Positions 13,536 through 23,177 of a DNA stretch of 64,000 nt are shown here, one piece after another. How positions within the stretch are numbered: position 1 is the stretch's first letter; each line of letters begins with the position of its first letter. Location: positions 186,001 through 250,000 of the forward strand of contig JAMPIV010008046.1 in NCBI GenBank assembly GCA_024509875.1. Reading direction: 5' to 3'. Position numbers and translations under genes: made by a program. Below the pieces are notes generated by a model, which ran no database searches, was not told the origin of the DNA, and was given only the letters and a program-made list of their open reading frames with translations. Source of the stretch: Oreohelix idahoensis (lineage: Eukaryota; Mollusca; Gastropoda; Stylommatophora; Oreohelicidae).

Positions 13536-14229
13536 CCCCCAGGTACCTGTCAGTAAATGTTCTGACAGCAACAATCTACTCCTCTTCTCCCAATCTCAAC
13601 ATACAGGAAACCTAATCTGTAGTTACAGTTAAATGAATATGCTTATTCATCTTACAAAATTAAATGAATTTACATAAACAGATTACAGCATTTGACATTA
13701 CACAAATAAATCGTATGTCCCCTTGGGGAAACAAAATATTAATATCCCACAAATGAATACATAGAAAATGCAATGATCTTGCTATAATAATACAGTTGTG
13801 GCTAGATCATAAGATATAATTATATCTATGCCTGGTGATTGCTTTCTGTGAAAGTTATAGACTAGAGTCTAGCTACACAAGTAAGCATAAAATGATCCTT
13901 CCTTGCCACTAGAAATATCTATCAAAAAGGAATCAGTGACTATCTCCTATAATCCAGAGTTATTACCTGCATCTCACTATTCAGTTTTTAAGTGAACAAT
14001 CCACACCTGACATTATCTTACAGAAATGACAGTTAATTTAGCCTATTCTCAACCCCTGATAAGCATCTGTGGACTGATTCTACGCCTAATATCTGTTATT
14101 GTAAGTTTAACATTTAACCCATGATAAACCGTAACAGTTTAAGCACCCTTACTAGGCCGTAGACAGCGCTACCTTATCACTGAATAAAATTACTAGAAGT
14201 CCTCAGAAATGAATTCACTTTTCTAACTC

Positions 14230-15219
14230 ATCGCACTGCTGTACCAAGAACAACAGGCAGCCGTAAGAATAGAGGGGGAAACATCAGAAAGGTTTGAAGT
14301 ACAGAAAGGAGTAAGACAAGGCTGTACCCTTTCCCCTTACCTGTTTAACATTTATGCCGAGAATATCATGAGAAACGTAAGAGATGACCAAGAACACACA
14401 GAGTTTGACTCATTTAACATCGGCGGGTACCAGATCCCGGAAATCAGATATGCTGACGACACAGTCCTCCTATCGACCAACCCAAAAGGACTTGAACAAT
14501 TACTTCTGTCCACCAAAAAACACAGCGAGGCCCAGAATCTATACCTAAACACCAAGAAGACCAAAGTATTGACAACAGACAAAGTAAAGACCAAACCAGA
14601 AATTGAAATTGATAACGAAGAACTGGAAAGTGTCAATGAATTCGAATACTTAGGATCAATCATTAACAGCTCTGGCGACTGTGCAGTAGAAATTAAAAGA
14701 AGACTTGCAATTGCTTCACATAAGCTAATACAGATGAAAAACCTATGGCAAGGCACAAGCAAAGAAACAAAGTTACAACTGATCAGAGCATGTATATTCC
14801 CAGTAGCAACATACGGCTGCGAGACTTGGACACTCAATAAAACAGTTGCAAAAAAGATTACATCATTCGAAATGAAATGCTACAGAAGGATGTTGAGAAT
14901 ACCCTGGACAGAAAAAAAGATCAACAGAGAAGTACTGCACTCACTAAACTTACAGGAACATTGGCTCCTATATACCATCGCAATAAGGAAGCTGAAATTT
15001 TTCGGTCATATAAAAAGACATAATAGTCTGGAAAAAACAGTGATGGAAGGCATGCTCCCTGGAAAAAGGGGAAGGGGTCGACCTAGACGACGGTGGACCC
15101 AGGACATCACAGAGAGTCTGAACTTGTCTTTGGCTGATGCAGGTCGACTTGCCCAGAATCGTGATGCGTTCAGAGCAGCTGTAATGGAGACAACGTTCTG
15201 GAAAGAATATGTCACATGA
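14230..15219 (+). pseudogene. LINE-A RT and C-terminal fragment, open frame
   Basis: 5'-truncated LINE-A copy inserted in the 5' LTR. The frame is open without interruption from 14230 (ALLYQEQQAAVRIEG) to the stop at 15217-15219; the first Met is at 14368. RT motifs visible are GVRQGCTLSPYLFN and the catalytic IRYADDTVLLS at about 14450. These are followed by FEYLGSIINSSGDC, YGCETWTLN, CYRRMLRIPWTEKK, the FFGHIKRHNSLE block, GKRGRGRPRRRW and a terminal NLSLADAGRLAQNRDAFRAA. This tail is the RTE/BovB-type C-terminus. The endonuclease and RT fingers are absent, so the copy is dead on arrival by 5' truncation rather than mutation. Flanking LTR sequence resumes at AGATATATATAAAAG near 15224. The intact frame suggests recent insertion. 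Confidence 0.85.
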
Positions 15220-15945
15220 TGAACAGATATATATAAAAGCTAACATGAATATATCATATTATAATTATAAGATATGTCAACTCACCCCGAAAATGACTAG
15301 AACATAGGCAAACACATTCTAGTACTGTGTTAAAGTTTGCCTTATCTCATGATGGTCATCTACGGGCCAGGAAATATTCACGAATGTCTTTGTCTATTAA
15401 AACCAGTCTACTCTTATAGATCACAAAGGACGCTCCCCCCGGACACCTGGCCTGCATATTTCTTCAGAGGTATCGGCGTAATCGTAATACCGGGTAAGAC
15501 AACGGTTTCAGAAGCAACAACTTTGCGAAAATTCCCCCAGAGAGACAATCATAATATTATGTGCTCTTTGCTCATCTAAGGGCAAACAACCCACTACTAG
15601 CAGCGGTTTATCTCCCCCTGAAACAGATCAAACTCGTTACCCAGGCCTCAAAGAGTACTAGCCGCTCGTGATCAAACGTTTTAAAGCGACCAGAGAAATT
15701 CCCCTGTTCGGACCAGGTGCGTGTAGTCTATGTAATATTGCCGCTACGCTGACCGTTTCTGACCAGTGGGGGATTTCTACTGAAAGCCAGACGTAACCAA
15801 ACGCGGGTGGGGTTTGAGAAGGTGAAAAAAATGGGCCACGGAGGTAGAAAAGAAATACAAAATGTCAAGGAAACCATGGCATTAAAAGAGCAATCAAATT
15901 ATGGACAAGATGGTAAAATACATTATCTGTCTACGTGACACTAAG

Positions 15946-16626
15946 CCTTCCTTAACTCAAGAGCAGTGGCAACAGATACATTCTCAAGTAAATTCAGAGC
16001 AGACACAGAGACCTTAAAAACTGCAGCAGAGGTTCTAATGGCAGAGGAAGGCATCGAGAGACAAGTTGTTTTCTTCACAAACGCACCGTCAGTAGTTGCA
16101 ATGCTGAGAAGCCAGCATTATGCAGACCAAGATGTACTAAGAGTTTTACTCCACAAACTACGTCAACAATTCAAAAGCGTTGTGCTACAATGGATCTTAT
16201 CTCATTGTAGCACCTCCGGCAATGAAGTGGCTGACAGATAATCTAAGAAAGGGGGGAAAGCTACCTCAACCTGATTCAAGCATAACTTTCGAAGAGGCAA
16301 AGCGTTTAATCAGAACAAGGTACAGAAGCAAATGGGATACATAGCATCCAGGATACACACAAACTGATGCACATTACTAACTCAGCAGAAGAGAACAAGT
16401 GATAATCTTCAGACTTCTTACAACAGATTGGGATATCATCTATTCAACAAGCTACATACAGGAGTTACCGATGAGTGTAATTGTGGCACCGATAAAATGA
16501 CTGCTAAACTTATGAGCAACAGAGAAAGCATATATAGCCGTCATCAGTACCATTCCTGAAAAACGCTATGGAGATACAAATAGTTTCAACCTGACCACTT
16601 CTTTCTTTCAAAATATTCCAGTAGAC
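15946..16626 (+). pseudogene. LINE-E 3' end with RNase H domain, degenerate
   Basis: C-terminal part of a LINE carrying an RNase H domain (I/Nimb or related group, by motif memory). The open stretch 15966-16241 shows VVFFTNAPSVVAML, where the usual first-strand TD is TN, and LQWILSHCSTSGNEVADR, the core of the domain. Frameshifted sequence continues with SITFEEAKRLIRTRYRSKWD and a remnant of the terminal Cys motif (DECNCGTD, near 16475). A stop follows NEVADR. The 3' end, with a (GAA)n-type tail, is at 18204-18235 beyond the inserted hAT element. The 5' part is missing. Confidence 0.7.
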
Positions 16627-18195
16627 TAGGGTTCCCATAATGTTTTGTTTAAAAACCGGGACATTTCCAAATTTTTACCTAAAAAACCCGAGACATTTTT
16701 GTAAAAAAGGGGATATGTTAAAAATTAAGGTAAAGCACAAATAAATCTATTATATATTATATGTTGCACTTAAAATAAGATACTGGTATAAAAATACACA
16801 CATTAACTAACACAACTTCCACTTTAAAAAAGAATTCTAAATTACAAACATACTTAATTAGAAAAATCGCACCTTTAAAAAATACATAATAGTCAAGTTT
16901 ATATTTCAGATTCATCACAATATTTATCAGATTTATGGGTCTGTTCAAGAAGTTTTTTTTCTTCTGATATTTGGACATAGAACTCAGCACAAGAGAAATC
17001 CTTAAAATGGGTCTTTATAATGGTTAAAGCTTTCACTGTCTTAATTTTAAGTCAGTTTTTTTCGTCTGTCCAAAGCGCATTTATTAATGAAAAAACACGT
17101 TCAACAGCTGCATTGGATCCTGGCAGTGCCAAACAAAAACTAACTAGGCATTTCAGGTTCTCAGCATTTATATCCTGCTTTGTAAAATGAGCGAACATCT
17201 CACACCATTTTTCACTGACACTTTGATCCTTCAGTTCACTCCACACATCAAATTTGCTTTCACAATATTTTTTCACACATGCAAACTCATCAAATAAGTC
17301 CTCTTCATTCACAGTAAAATTTGGTGACACTGTCTTCATGAATATGTAGCTTTCTTGGATGTTCTTCCAAGTCACAGACTCCTTTCCCTTCAAATTGATC
17401 CAATCCATAGACTGAAGAGGCGTAAGAAATGGTGTACATCACTCCTGAATATATTCAATGCAGGTGTCATAGAAATCTACTGCATAGCTTTGAAACTTTT
17501 CAACTGTTATGTGTCCTTCTTTTTCTAATTCTTGCAACTGATTTCTCACAGTAGTGGTAAGAGACTTTTCTGCCTTCCTGTAGTTATGCACCGCCGTGTG
17601 ATAAGCGAGGGTTGCATCCTGTGCTGCCAATGATAACTGTTTTTCCATTTCCTTTTCACTCTGGGTTTTCGCATTTAAGAAAATGACTTATACTGCTGTT
17701 GGAAGCCTTACTTTCAACAGCACCTATATGTTTTTTCGTTTTCACGTGGTTGACTACGTGTGACCGATCACCATGTGAAATGCAAAATTTAGAGCTGCAT
17801 AAAGTACATTCCACATTTTCATCTACACCTTTGAAGGGAAATTCTCTTGTAATGTTATCATTTATACTGCACTTACGTTTCGGCATTATGCGGATGAAAA
17901 ACAATAAAGATACTGTATAATAATGCTAATACGCATTAAATCATTTAGTAGATGCTCACTGAACACTGTTTTGGTCCACTTTCGAATTTTTGTTCGAGAT
18001 TCAAACCGAGGGTCCACTGTAACTGGAAATTGATAAAGTAACACTACTAAAACACGGAATAAAATCCGTTACCCAAAGATTTTTTTTCAGGAAGGACCTT
18101 TAAAAAGCGGGACATTTTGAATAAATTCGGGACACCGGGACATTTTATCAAAAAACGGGACTGTCCCGGGAAAAACTGGACGAATAGGAACCCTA
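16627..18195 (-). mobile_element. Internally deleted hAT transposon with 8-bp TSD
   Basis: A 1569-bp DNA transposon. The left end begins TAGGGTTCCCAT and the right end, reverse-complemented, begins TAGGGTTCCTAT. The 8-bp duplication CAGTAGAC is exact (16619-16626 and 18196-18203). Subterminal regions contain repeated GGGACATTT-type motifs in opposite orientation at the two ends. It has inserted into the 3' end of LINE-E. Coding remnants are on the minus strand. Confidence 0.9.
17052..17904 (-). pseudogene. hAT transposase remnant (BED finger and dimerisation domain)
   Basis: Three separated minus-strand pieces of one transposase gene. The N-terminus (17904-17656, best Met at MPKRKCS) has a BED-like zinc finger, with CTLC followed by HVVNHVKTKKH. 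A middle piece (17648-17439) is helical with no clear motif. The C-terminus (17408-17052) has the hAT dimerisation signature LPGSNAAVERVFSLINALW. The whole catalytic centre is missing or reduced to about 70 residues, so the element is non-autonomous and internally deleted. The ends being well preserved means it could have been moved in trans. Confidence 0.8.
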
Positions 18196-18203
18196 CAGTA
18201 GAC

Positions 18204-18235
18204 GTATGATAGTGTACGAAGGAGAAGAAGAAGAA
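18204..18235 (+). mobile_element. LINE-E 3' tail
   Basis: After the duplicated CAGTAGAC the LINE-E sequence resumes and ends in a GAAGGAGAAGAAGAAGAAA tail, the short purine microsatellite usual for this group. Confidence 0.5.
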
Positions 18236-19344
18236 ATGAAGAGCCTAGTCAGGTAGCCATTACAATTTAGTATACTTGAGCGTGACGCTCCCAGGTTTCG
18301 AACCAGTTAACTCTGCCTCAAGAAGCAAGCGCATTAGCGACTATAGGCAAGATAATTCGCACACGCTCTTTCCCCTGTATATTTCCTTATTTCTGTCTTA
18401 AGAAACAACGTTCCGGATCTTACCGCTGAACGTTCTCCACTTTTCTAAGCCTCTCATTTGCTGCCGATATTTTTAAAATACCGGAAACTCAATAAAAATA
18501 AAAAATAAAGTCAGGCGAGCATGTCGCGCAGTTACAGACCCCACAGCCTCCCACCCTTCGTCCATCGCTATTCCAATTTCTGTCATTTTCATGCTGGCCG
18601 GCATGGAGAGATTCAAATAGAGTTCTTTGACAAGAGTGTATTGAATGCGTTTGATCGCATTTATGACCTTAAGGCATACAAAAATCGTGGTACAGACATC
18701 ACAGATAATGTTCAGGCCAAATTCAATATCACAGGTAATCAGAACAAAAACCTTTAGTTACTTTAACAATAGCTTTTAGAGCCTAAAAACCTTTCGCTAA
18801 ACAGGCAGAAAGTAATTCAGGAAAATTATTAACAAAATTTCTTCTTATTGTTTCTTAAGTCAAGTCAGTCCTGTTGTATGGCTGTCAAACACGGAGAACA
18901 ACAAAAACAACAACAAACAAGAATTGAAATGGTATGGCACCTCATCGTGAATGTGGAGAACAAAATAGTGTATACTTTCTGCAACATTATTAGAAATATG
19001 AGCGATTACACAGATTACACCCTAAACAATTACGACACAGAGGCGACCCTCTCCCCCTTGCTCCAGGGGACTCCAAAGACTACTAAAAAAGTTATTACTA
19101 GGATGAAATCCACCATTGAAATAGATTTAGGGGATGGGTGCGATACAATGAGCCCGTTTTGAGCCGACCTTTGATGTGGAGACAACTCATAGACCTGATC
19201 TAACATCATACTAGAACCATTAAAACAGGTTGCGTACTTCATAAGGCAGAAACATGGAGACTCTCTAGACTTACTAATCAATCAACAAGCTAGATCAGAA
19301 CCAGAATAACAAAACACATAGAACTGCGGAGCTGACGATTGTCA
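18236..19344. other. No gene seen; tiny LINE-B relic
   Basis: Non-coding, AT-rich. Around 18858-18910 a short stretch (CAGTCCTGTTGTATGGCT and following ACAACAAAAACAACAAC) matches the LINE-B segment at 37975-38030 and is an isolated relic. Open frames here (for example 18521-18757) carry no recognisable motif. Confidence 0.5.
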
Positions 19345-19754
19345 TAGAAGTCAATCAATTAATATTCTTTAGCTCCCCGAGGAGCATAAGCCTTCACATG
19401 CCAAGTCTTCCTGTCCCGTGCCATCCGCTCAAGTTCTTTCCATGTTTTCCTCATCATTTTCATCTTGGTATTCAGCTCTCTTCTCCATGTATTTTTTGGT
19501 CTGCCTCTCTTTCCCTGTGGATTCCAGAACAAGGACTGCCTTGTGATGCTATCAACAGGTTTCCTCAATGTGTGTCCTATCCATCGCCAGCGTCTTCTTC
19601 TCAACTCTTGTTCCACTGGCACTTGTCTGGTTCTTGTCATCAATTCCACATTTGTGACTTTGTCATAACATTTCAGTCCTTCTATTCTACGCAAGCACCC
19701 GTTTATAAAAATCTGTAGCTTTTTAGTTGCTGTTTTTATTGCTCTCCATGTCTC
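19345..19754 (-). pseudogene. LINE-B copy split in four: 3' piece
   Basis: Minus-strand 3' terminus of a LINE-B copy. It reads from ETWRAIKTATKKL through CLRRIEGLKCYDKV, RRRRWRWIGHTLRKP, ITRQSLFWNPQGKRGRP and ends about AYAPRGAKEY. The upstream coding sequence continues exactly at 22277-22513 after removal of the solo LTR 19755-22276, because the GTCTC of the Glu-Thr-Trp codons is the duplicated target. Confidence 0.85.
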
Positions 19755-22276
19755 TGTGACGGATAAAATTCAGCTGTCCCTGAATTGTTAGATGATATGG
19801 TAATACCCTTGAATAGTATCGGGCCGCTGATTTTGTGTGAAACAAAATAGTCAACGTGGTTACCACGCGTGCAAATTAGTATGCGTCATTTCCACGTGGA
19901 TTTTCACCACGTTGGATAATTAATATGTAAACAGCTATCATGCGTGCATCCAGGACATCGCATTGTCTTAAGTTGAGTTTAAACTACACCTACTGCCTAT
20001 TTCTAGAGCTACGAGCATCAAGCATTTTGTAGTCTTTTTTCTGCCACCCCTTCAAGAAGGCGTTGCCAAGAGGAGACGGAAGCGGCCAGCATCAAAGGAC
20101 TGTGGTGGTACCAGAAGAACGAAGCAGTTTTTCTCACCTTCGGTTCACACGTTCATGCGAACCGACTAAGACGGGGAAAGCGCTGGCAGACCAAGGGACG
20201 AACGGGTAAGGCTAGAGCGGCAGACGCGGCTGGAAACGAGAAAAGTTCCCTGATTTCAAATAAGGCGTGAACTTTAGCATGTAGCTGTTACCTTGCATTT
20301 CATTAACTATATATTGGCATCGCCGAAAATGCAGTTTATCATTCGTTGCCAGAAATTTGAAGGAGTACTAGCTTATAGTAGAATCTAACAAGATTTCTTT
20401 TGGATTTTCTTCTATATTGGAGTCTAATTCATTCTGTGCTATCGGTAATATATTAGTCTTGGGATTCAGTAGTTTAGTTCCTTCATTTATTTCACTGGAT
20501 TTTTGTGTTAATTTAAACCTATTAAATCAACCCATCACAAAGTTTTCCAGATGTAAATTAAATAATATAACTATCCGTTATTTCCCGAGATGATAGATGT
20601 GTAACATAATTTTAAAACGCTAGGCGAGCGAAATTGGTTATTAACCGTATAATTCTATTTCATCTTGCGTAAATTTTAAGTAATTAACTGTTCATAGCTA
20701 GTGGTAATTAAATCGATACATTAGCTAGTCACTCGTGTAGTCTTTAAATCTAAATAATTTAAATGCCAGAGTGATTTTACAGGTCTTATACAAAACGCTG
20801 GTGTTCGAAATAATTATAGTAGTATTACTTGTTTTTTATATTCTCTTTTATGCAGATGATCAGACCTTGCGATCCAACGGTTTTTGATATATATAGAGTC
20901 ATGTTAAGATGGCTTATGGCATCCCCATTTATATGTTCCTAACAACATACAAACATTGACTATACCAAAAATCTGATTGCTGGAGACCCTTATAAGTCCT
21001 CCACAAAACCAGTAGATCGTTTAAATAACCAAACCCACGTCAATGCTAAATGGTGTAAAGTTTAACTGGAACGGGACAATACCAGATATATTATATTAAA
21101 TAATATAAAGTTAGCTGGCCTGATAAAGCAGAACTGACAGCACTAATCTATTTAATCAAAACCCATATGACAAGTAAACAGTGTTCCTACCACCAACTTC
21201 TCCAGAGAACATTTAAGGCTAGTTTGTCCAAGAACCGCCTGTGAGTAACATTCTACTGTTGAGATATTTCCCAGTCATTACGACAGACTCCTAGAAACAA
21301 ACTTAGTCCCTATAACAATCCCTGCTATAACAATCCCTGCAATCTGACGAAGAATCCTTGCCAGGAAAATTATAATCAACACACCATTTCAGCGAAATCT
21401 CCGAGCAAAATTAGCAGTGGCTATACGGAGCTTTCTGGGGCTGGACTGGACACAATAATAAGACATATATAATAGTCTTAAGTACTGCGTGTGATTAATT
21501 CTATGGACACATCCAGCCGACAGAGGGGGTAAGTGTGAATGAAAGCGAGCTCGTTGAATGAATGCGAGAAGGGACAACGGAATGAAAGAATTTAGTTTCT
21601 AAATGTTTACTACTAATATAACACCTTCCTTTTATCTATTCTCTCACTAAGTCTGAAGGCCCACGGGAAAGTTAAATTAAGGACATATGCTATATACCCG
21701 TCTCGTCTACACCACTCCCATTCGTCAATCCTTTGTTTGATCTGTTGGGTAAACACGCCTCGGGTGGGATCATTTTCCTAGTTTTCCATGTTCCCGGGTC
21801 TATGAGAATATATATTGTTTATTTAATTTCCCTTTATGTAACTATGATTTCACCTGATGACAGGATAACGATGTATGAACTGTTGTAATCTATTTTTTTC
21901 TTTTCTAAAGATATAATAAATTTTATAAACCTTAGCTATTAGTTCTGGTCAAAACCTTCCCCTGCCCCATTATATGTGCCCACAGTTTACGTGTTCGTGT
22001 ATACGTATGTACGTATTTATGTCACTAAATTGTTTGTGTGTGCGTACGAGAGGATAGTGTAGTAGAATCTGTATCTAGTGAAATAATACTTCTTCATTTT
22101 AGCGTGTCGTGCTATATAGGTGAGTTGAGCAATCACTCAACCCACGACAGTATTTTTCTTACACTCGGCATTCCTCGTAAACAGGACTATTTCTCACACC
22201 TTTCTCTCACATATCTTTCCACTATCTCACCCTGCTCGATTGGAACCATAAAAAAGCCTATATAAAACTCACGACA
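19755..22276 (+). mobile_element. Solo giant LTR, second subfamily, with 5-bp TSD
   Basis: A 2522-bp solo LTR starting TGTGACGG and ending ACTCACGACA, flanked by exact GTCTC (19750-19754 and 22277-22281). It has no internal retroelement genes. Its central part (about 20300-20600) is clearly related to the reverse complement of the solo LTR at 28078-30505. Its 3' end resembles the LTR end at 41580-41742. An AATAAA at 21915-21920 lies about 360 bp before the 3' end. Insertion disrupted the LINE-B copy. Confidence 0.9.
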
Positions 22277-22513
22277 GTCTCTGAGCCATACAATAGGACT
22301 GCCTTGACATTTGAGTTGAAGATTCTTATTTTCGTGTTGGACTTGATTTCTCTTGACCTCCATATGTTTCCCAATGCAATGAAAGCGCCTCTTGCCTTTT
22401 GTATTCTTATTTTGATATCATTGTCTGTTCCTCCAACTTTGTCTATATTACTACCAAGATATATGTATGACACTACATCCTTTAGTGGTGTTTCTTCAAG
22501 TTCAATCTTGACT
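22277..22513 (-). pseudogene. LINE-B split copy: second piece
   Basis: Reads on minus YIYLGSNIDKVGGTDNDIKI, GAFIALGNIW, IRIFNSNVKAVLLYGSET and joins in frame with ETWRAIK at 19754. The right edge near 22513 is where a further insertion of about 4.4 kb begins. Confidence 0.85.
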
Positions 22514-22779
22514 CAAGCCACGCCCACACAGAGCTATTTATGTATCTGAGTACTACTGTCACACCTGCTGTTATCTTACCGAGTTTAGAATGTTGTAGTG
22601 AGTGTGTATAGGTACAATCACACACCACAGGTACACACATCAGAGGTATAGAGCATTGAAACTACAGGTGACAGTTAATGACAGTTTATTACCTCACAAC
22701 ACGGCAACATCGAATATATATAGTCAAATTACAGTTCACAATAATAATAACGTACTCCACTTCTCAGAATCATCAAGAT

Positions 22780-23177
22780 ACTACAATATCAATGGCCTCC
22801 TTAAAGATACTCCTCATATCAGCGCTATAATAATGTAACAATAGATCCTTTAGTAAACGGTTATCATCACCGTGCTAACAATATATAAATGGCCTCCTCT
22901 AATAATGGACCCTTTTAGCGAACGGACATCATCGCCGTGCTAAATAATATAAATGGCATCCTCAAGATACTCCTCACATCAGCGCTATCATATAATAATG
23001 GATCCTTTTAGCGAACGGACATCATCGCCGTGCTAACAACATAAATGGCATCCTCAAGATACTCCTCACATCAGCGCTATCATATAATAATGGATCCTTT
23101 TAGCGAACGGACATCATCGCCGTGCTAAATAATATAAATGGCATCCTCAAGATACTCCTCACATCAGCGCTATCATA
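22780..23177. repeat. 92-bp minisatellite, left part
   Basis: Units contain GGATCCTTTTAGCGAACGG, then ATCGCCGTGCTAA, then GGCATCCTCAAGATACTCC and CATCAGCGCTATCAT. Successive GGATCC positions 22999 and 23091 give a 92-bp period. At least three good units and one diverged unit are present. The array is cut by the solo LTR at 23178 and resumes at 26155. Confidence 0.85.

Larger units (their letters stand above)
6195..15940 (-). mobile_element. Giant-LTR retrotransposon, gag-only, with 5-bp TSD
   Basis: Complete LTR retrotransposon in minus orientation. The plus-strand view starts TGTCGTGGTTGAG at both 6195 and 11799, and both LTR copies end CTACGTGACA (8935 and 15940), giving the canonical TG...CA ends. 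The 5-bp target duplication CTAAG is perfect (6190-6194 and 15941-15945). The internal region (8936-11798) is only about 2.86 kb, with a polypurine tract next to the 3' LTR, a candidate primer-binding site next to the 5' LTR and one 700-codon ORF. No reverse transcriptase, RNase H or integrase motif is visible, so it is probably mobilised in trans, like the TR-GAG or LARD classes described in plants. The first 300 bases of the two LTRs differ at only about five positions, so the insertion looks fairly young. LTR similarity to other copies in this window defines a family. Confidence 0.9.
11799..15940 (-). repeat. 5' LTR of the giant-LTR element, interrupted by LINE-A
   Basis: Upstream LTR in element orientation. 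It spans 4142 bp because LINE-A (14230-15224) is inserted; without it the LTR is about 3.15 kb, matching the solo LTRs at 23178 and 55190. It retains the section 14035-14229 plus 15225-15450 that the 3' LTR has lost. That section includes AGATATATATAAAAGCT (15224-15240); on the transcribed strand this is a TATA-rich AGCTTTTATATATATCT, a possible promoter element. Confidence 0.88.

Noticed and set aside
18521..18757. 78-codon plus frame with LPPFVHRYSNFCHFH
   Set aside because: No recognisable family and no context; not supported as a gene.
22780..23177. Regular repeats considered as a CRISPR array
   Set aside because: Whole 92-bp units are repeated with no unique spacers, so it is a minisatellite.
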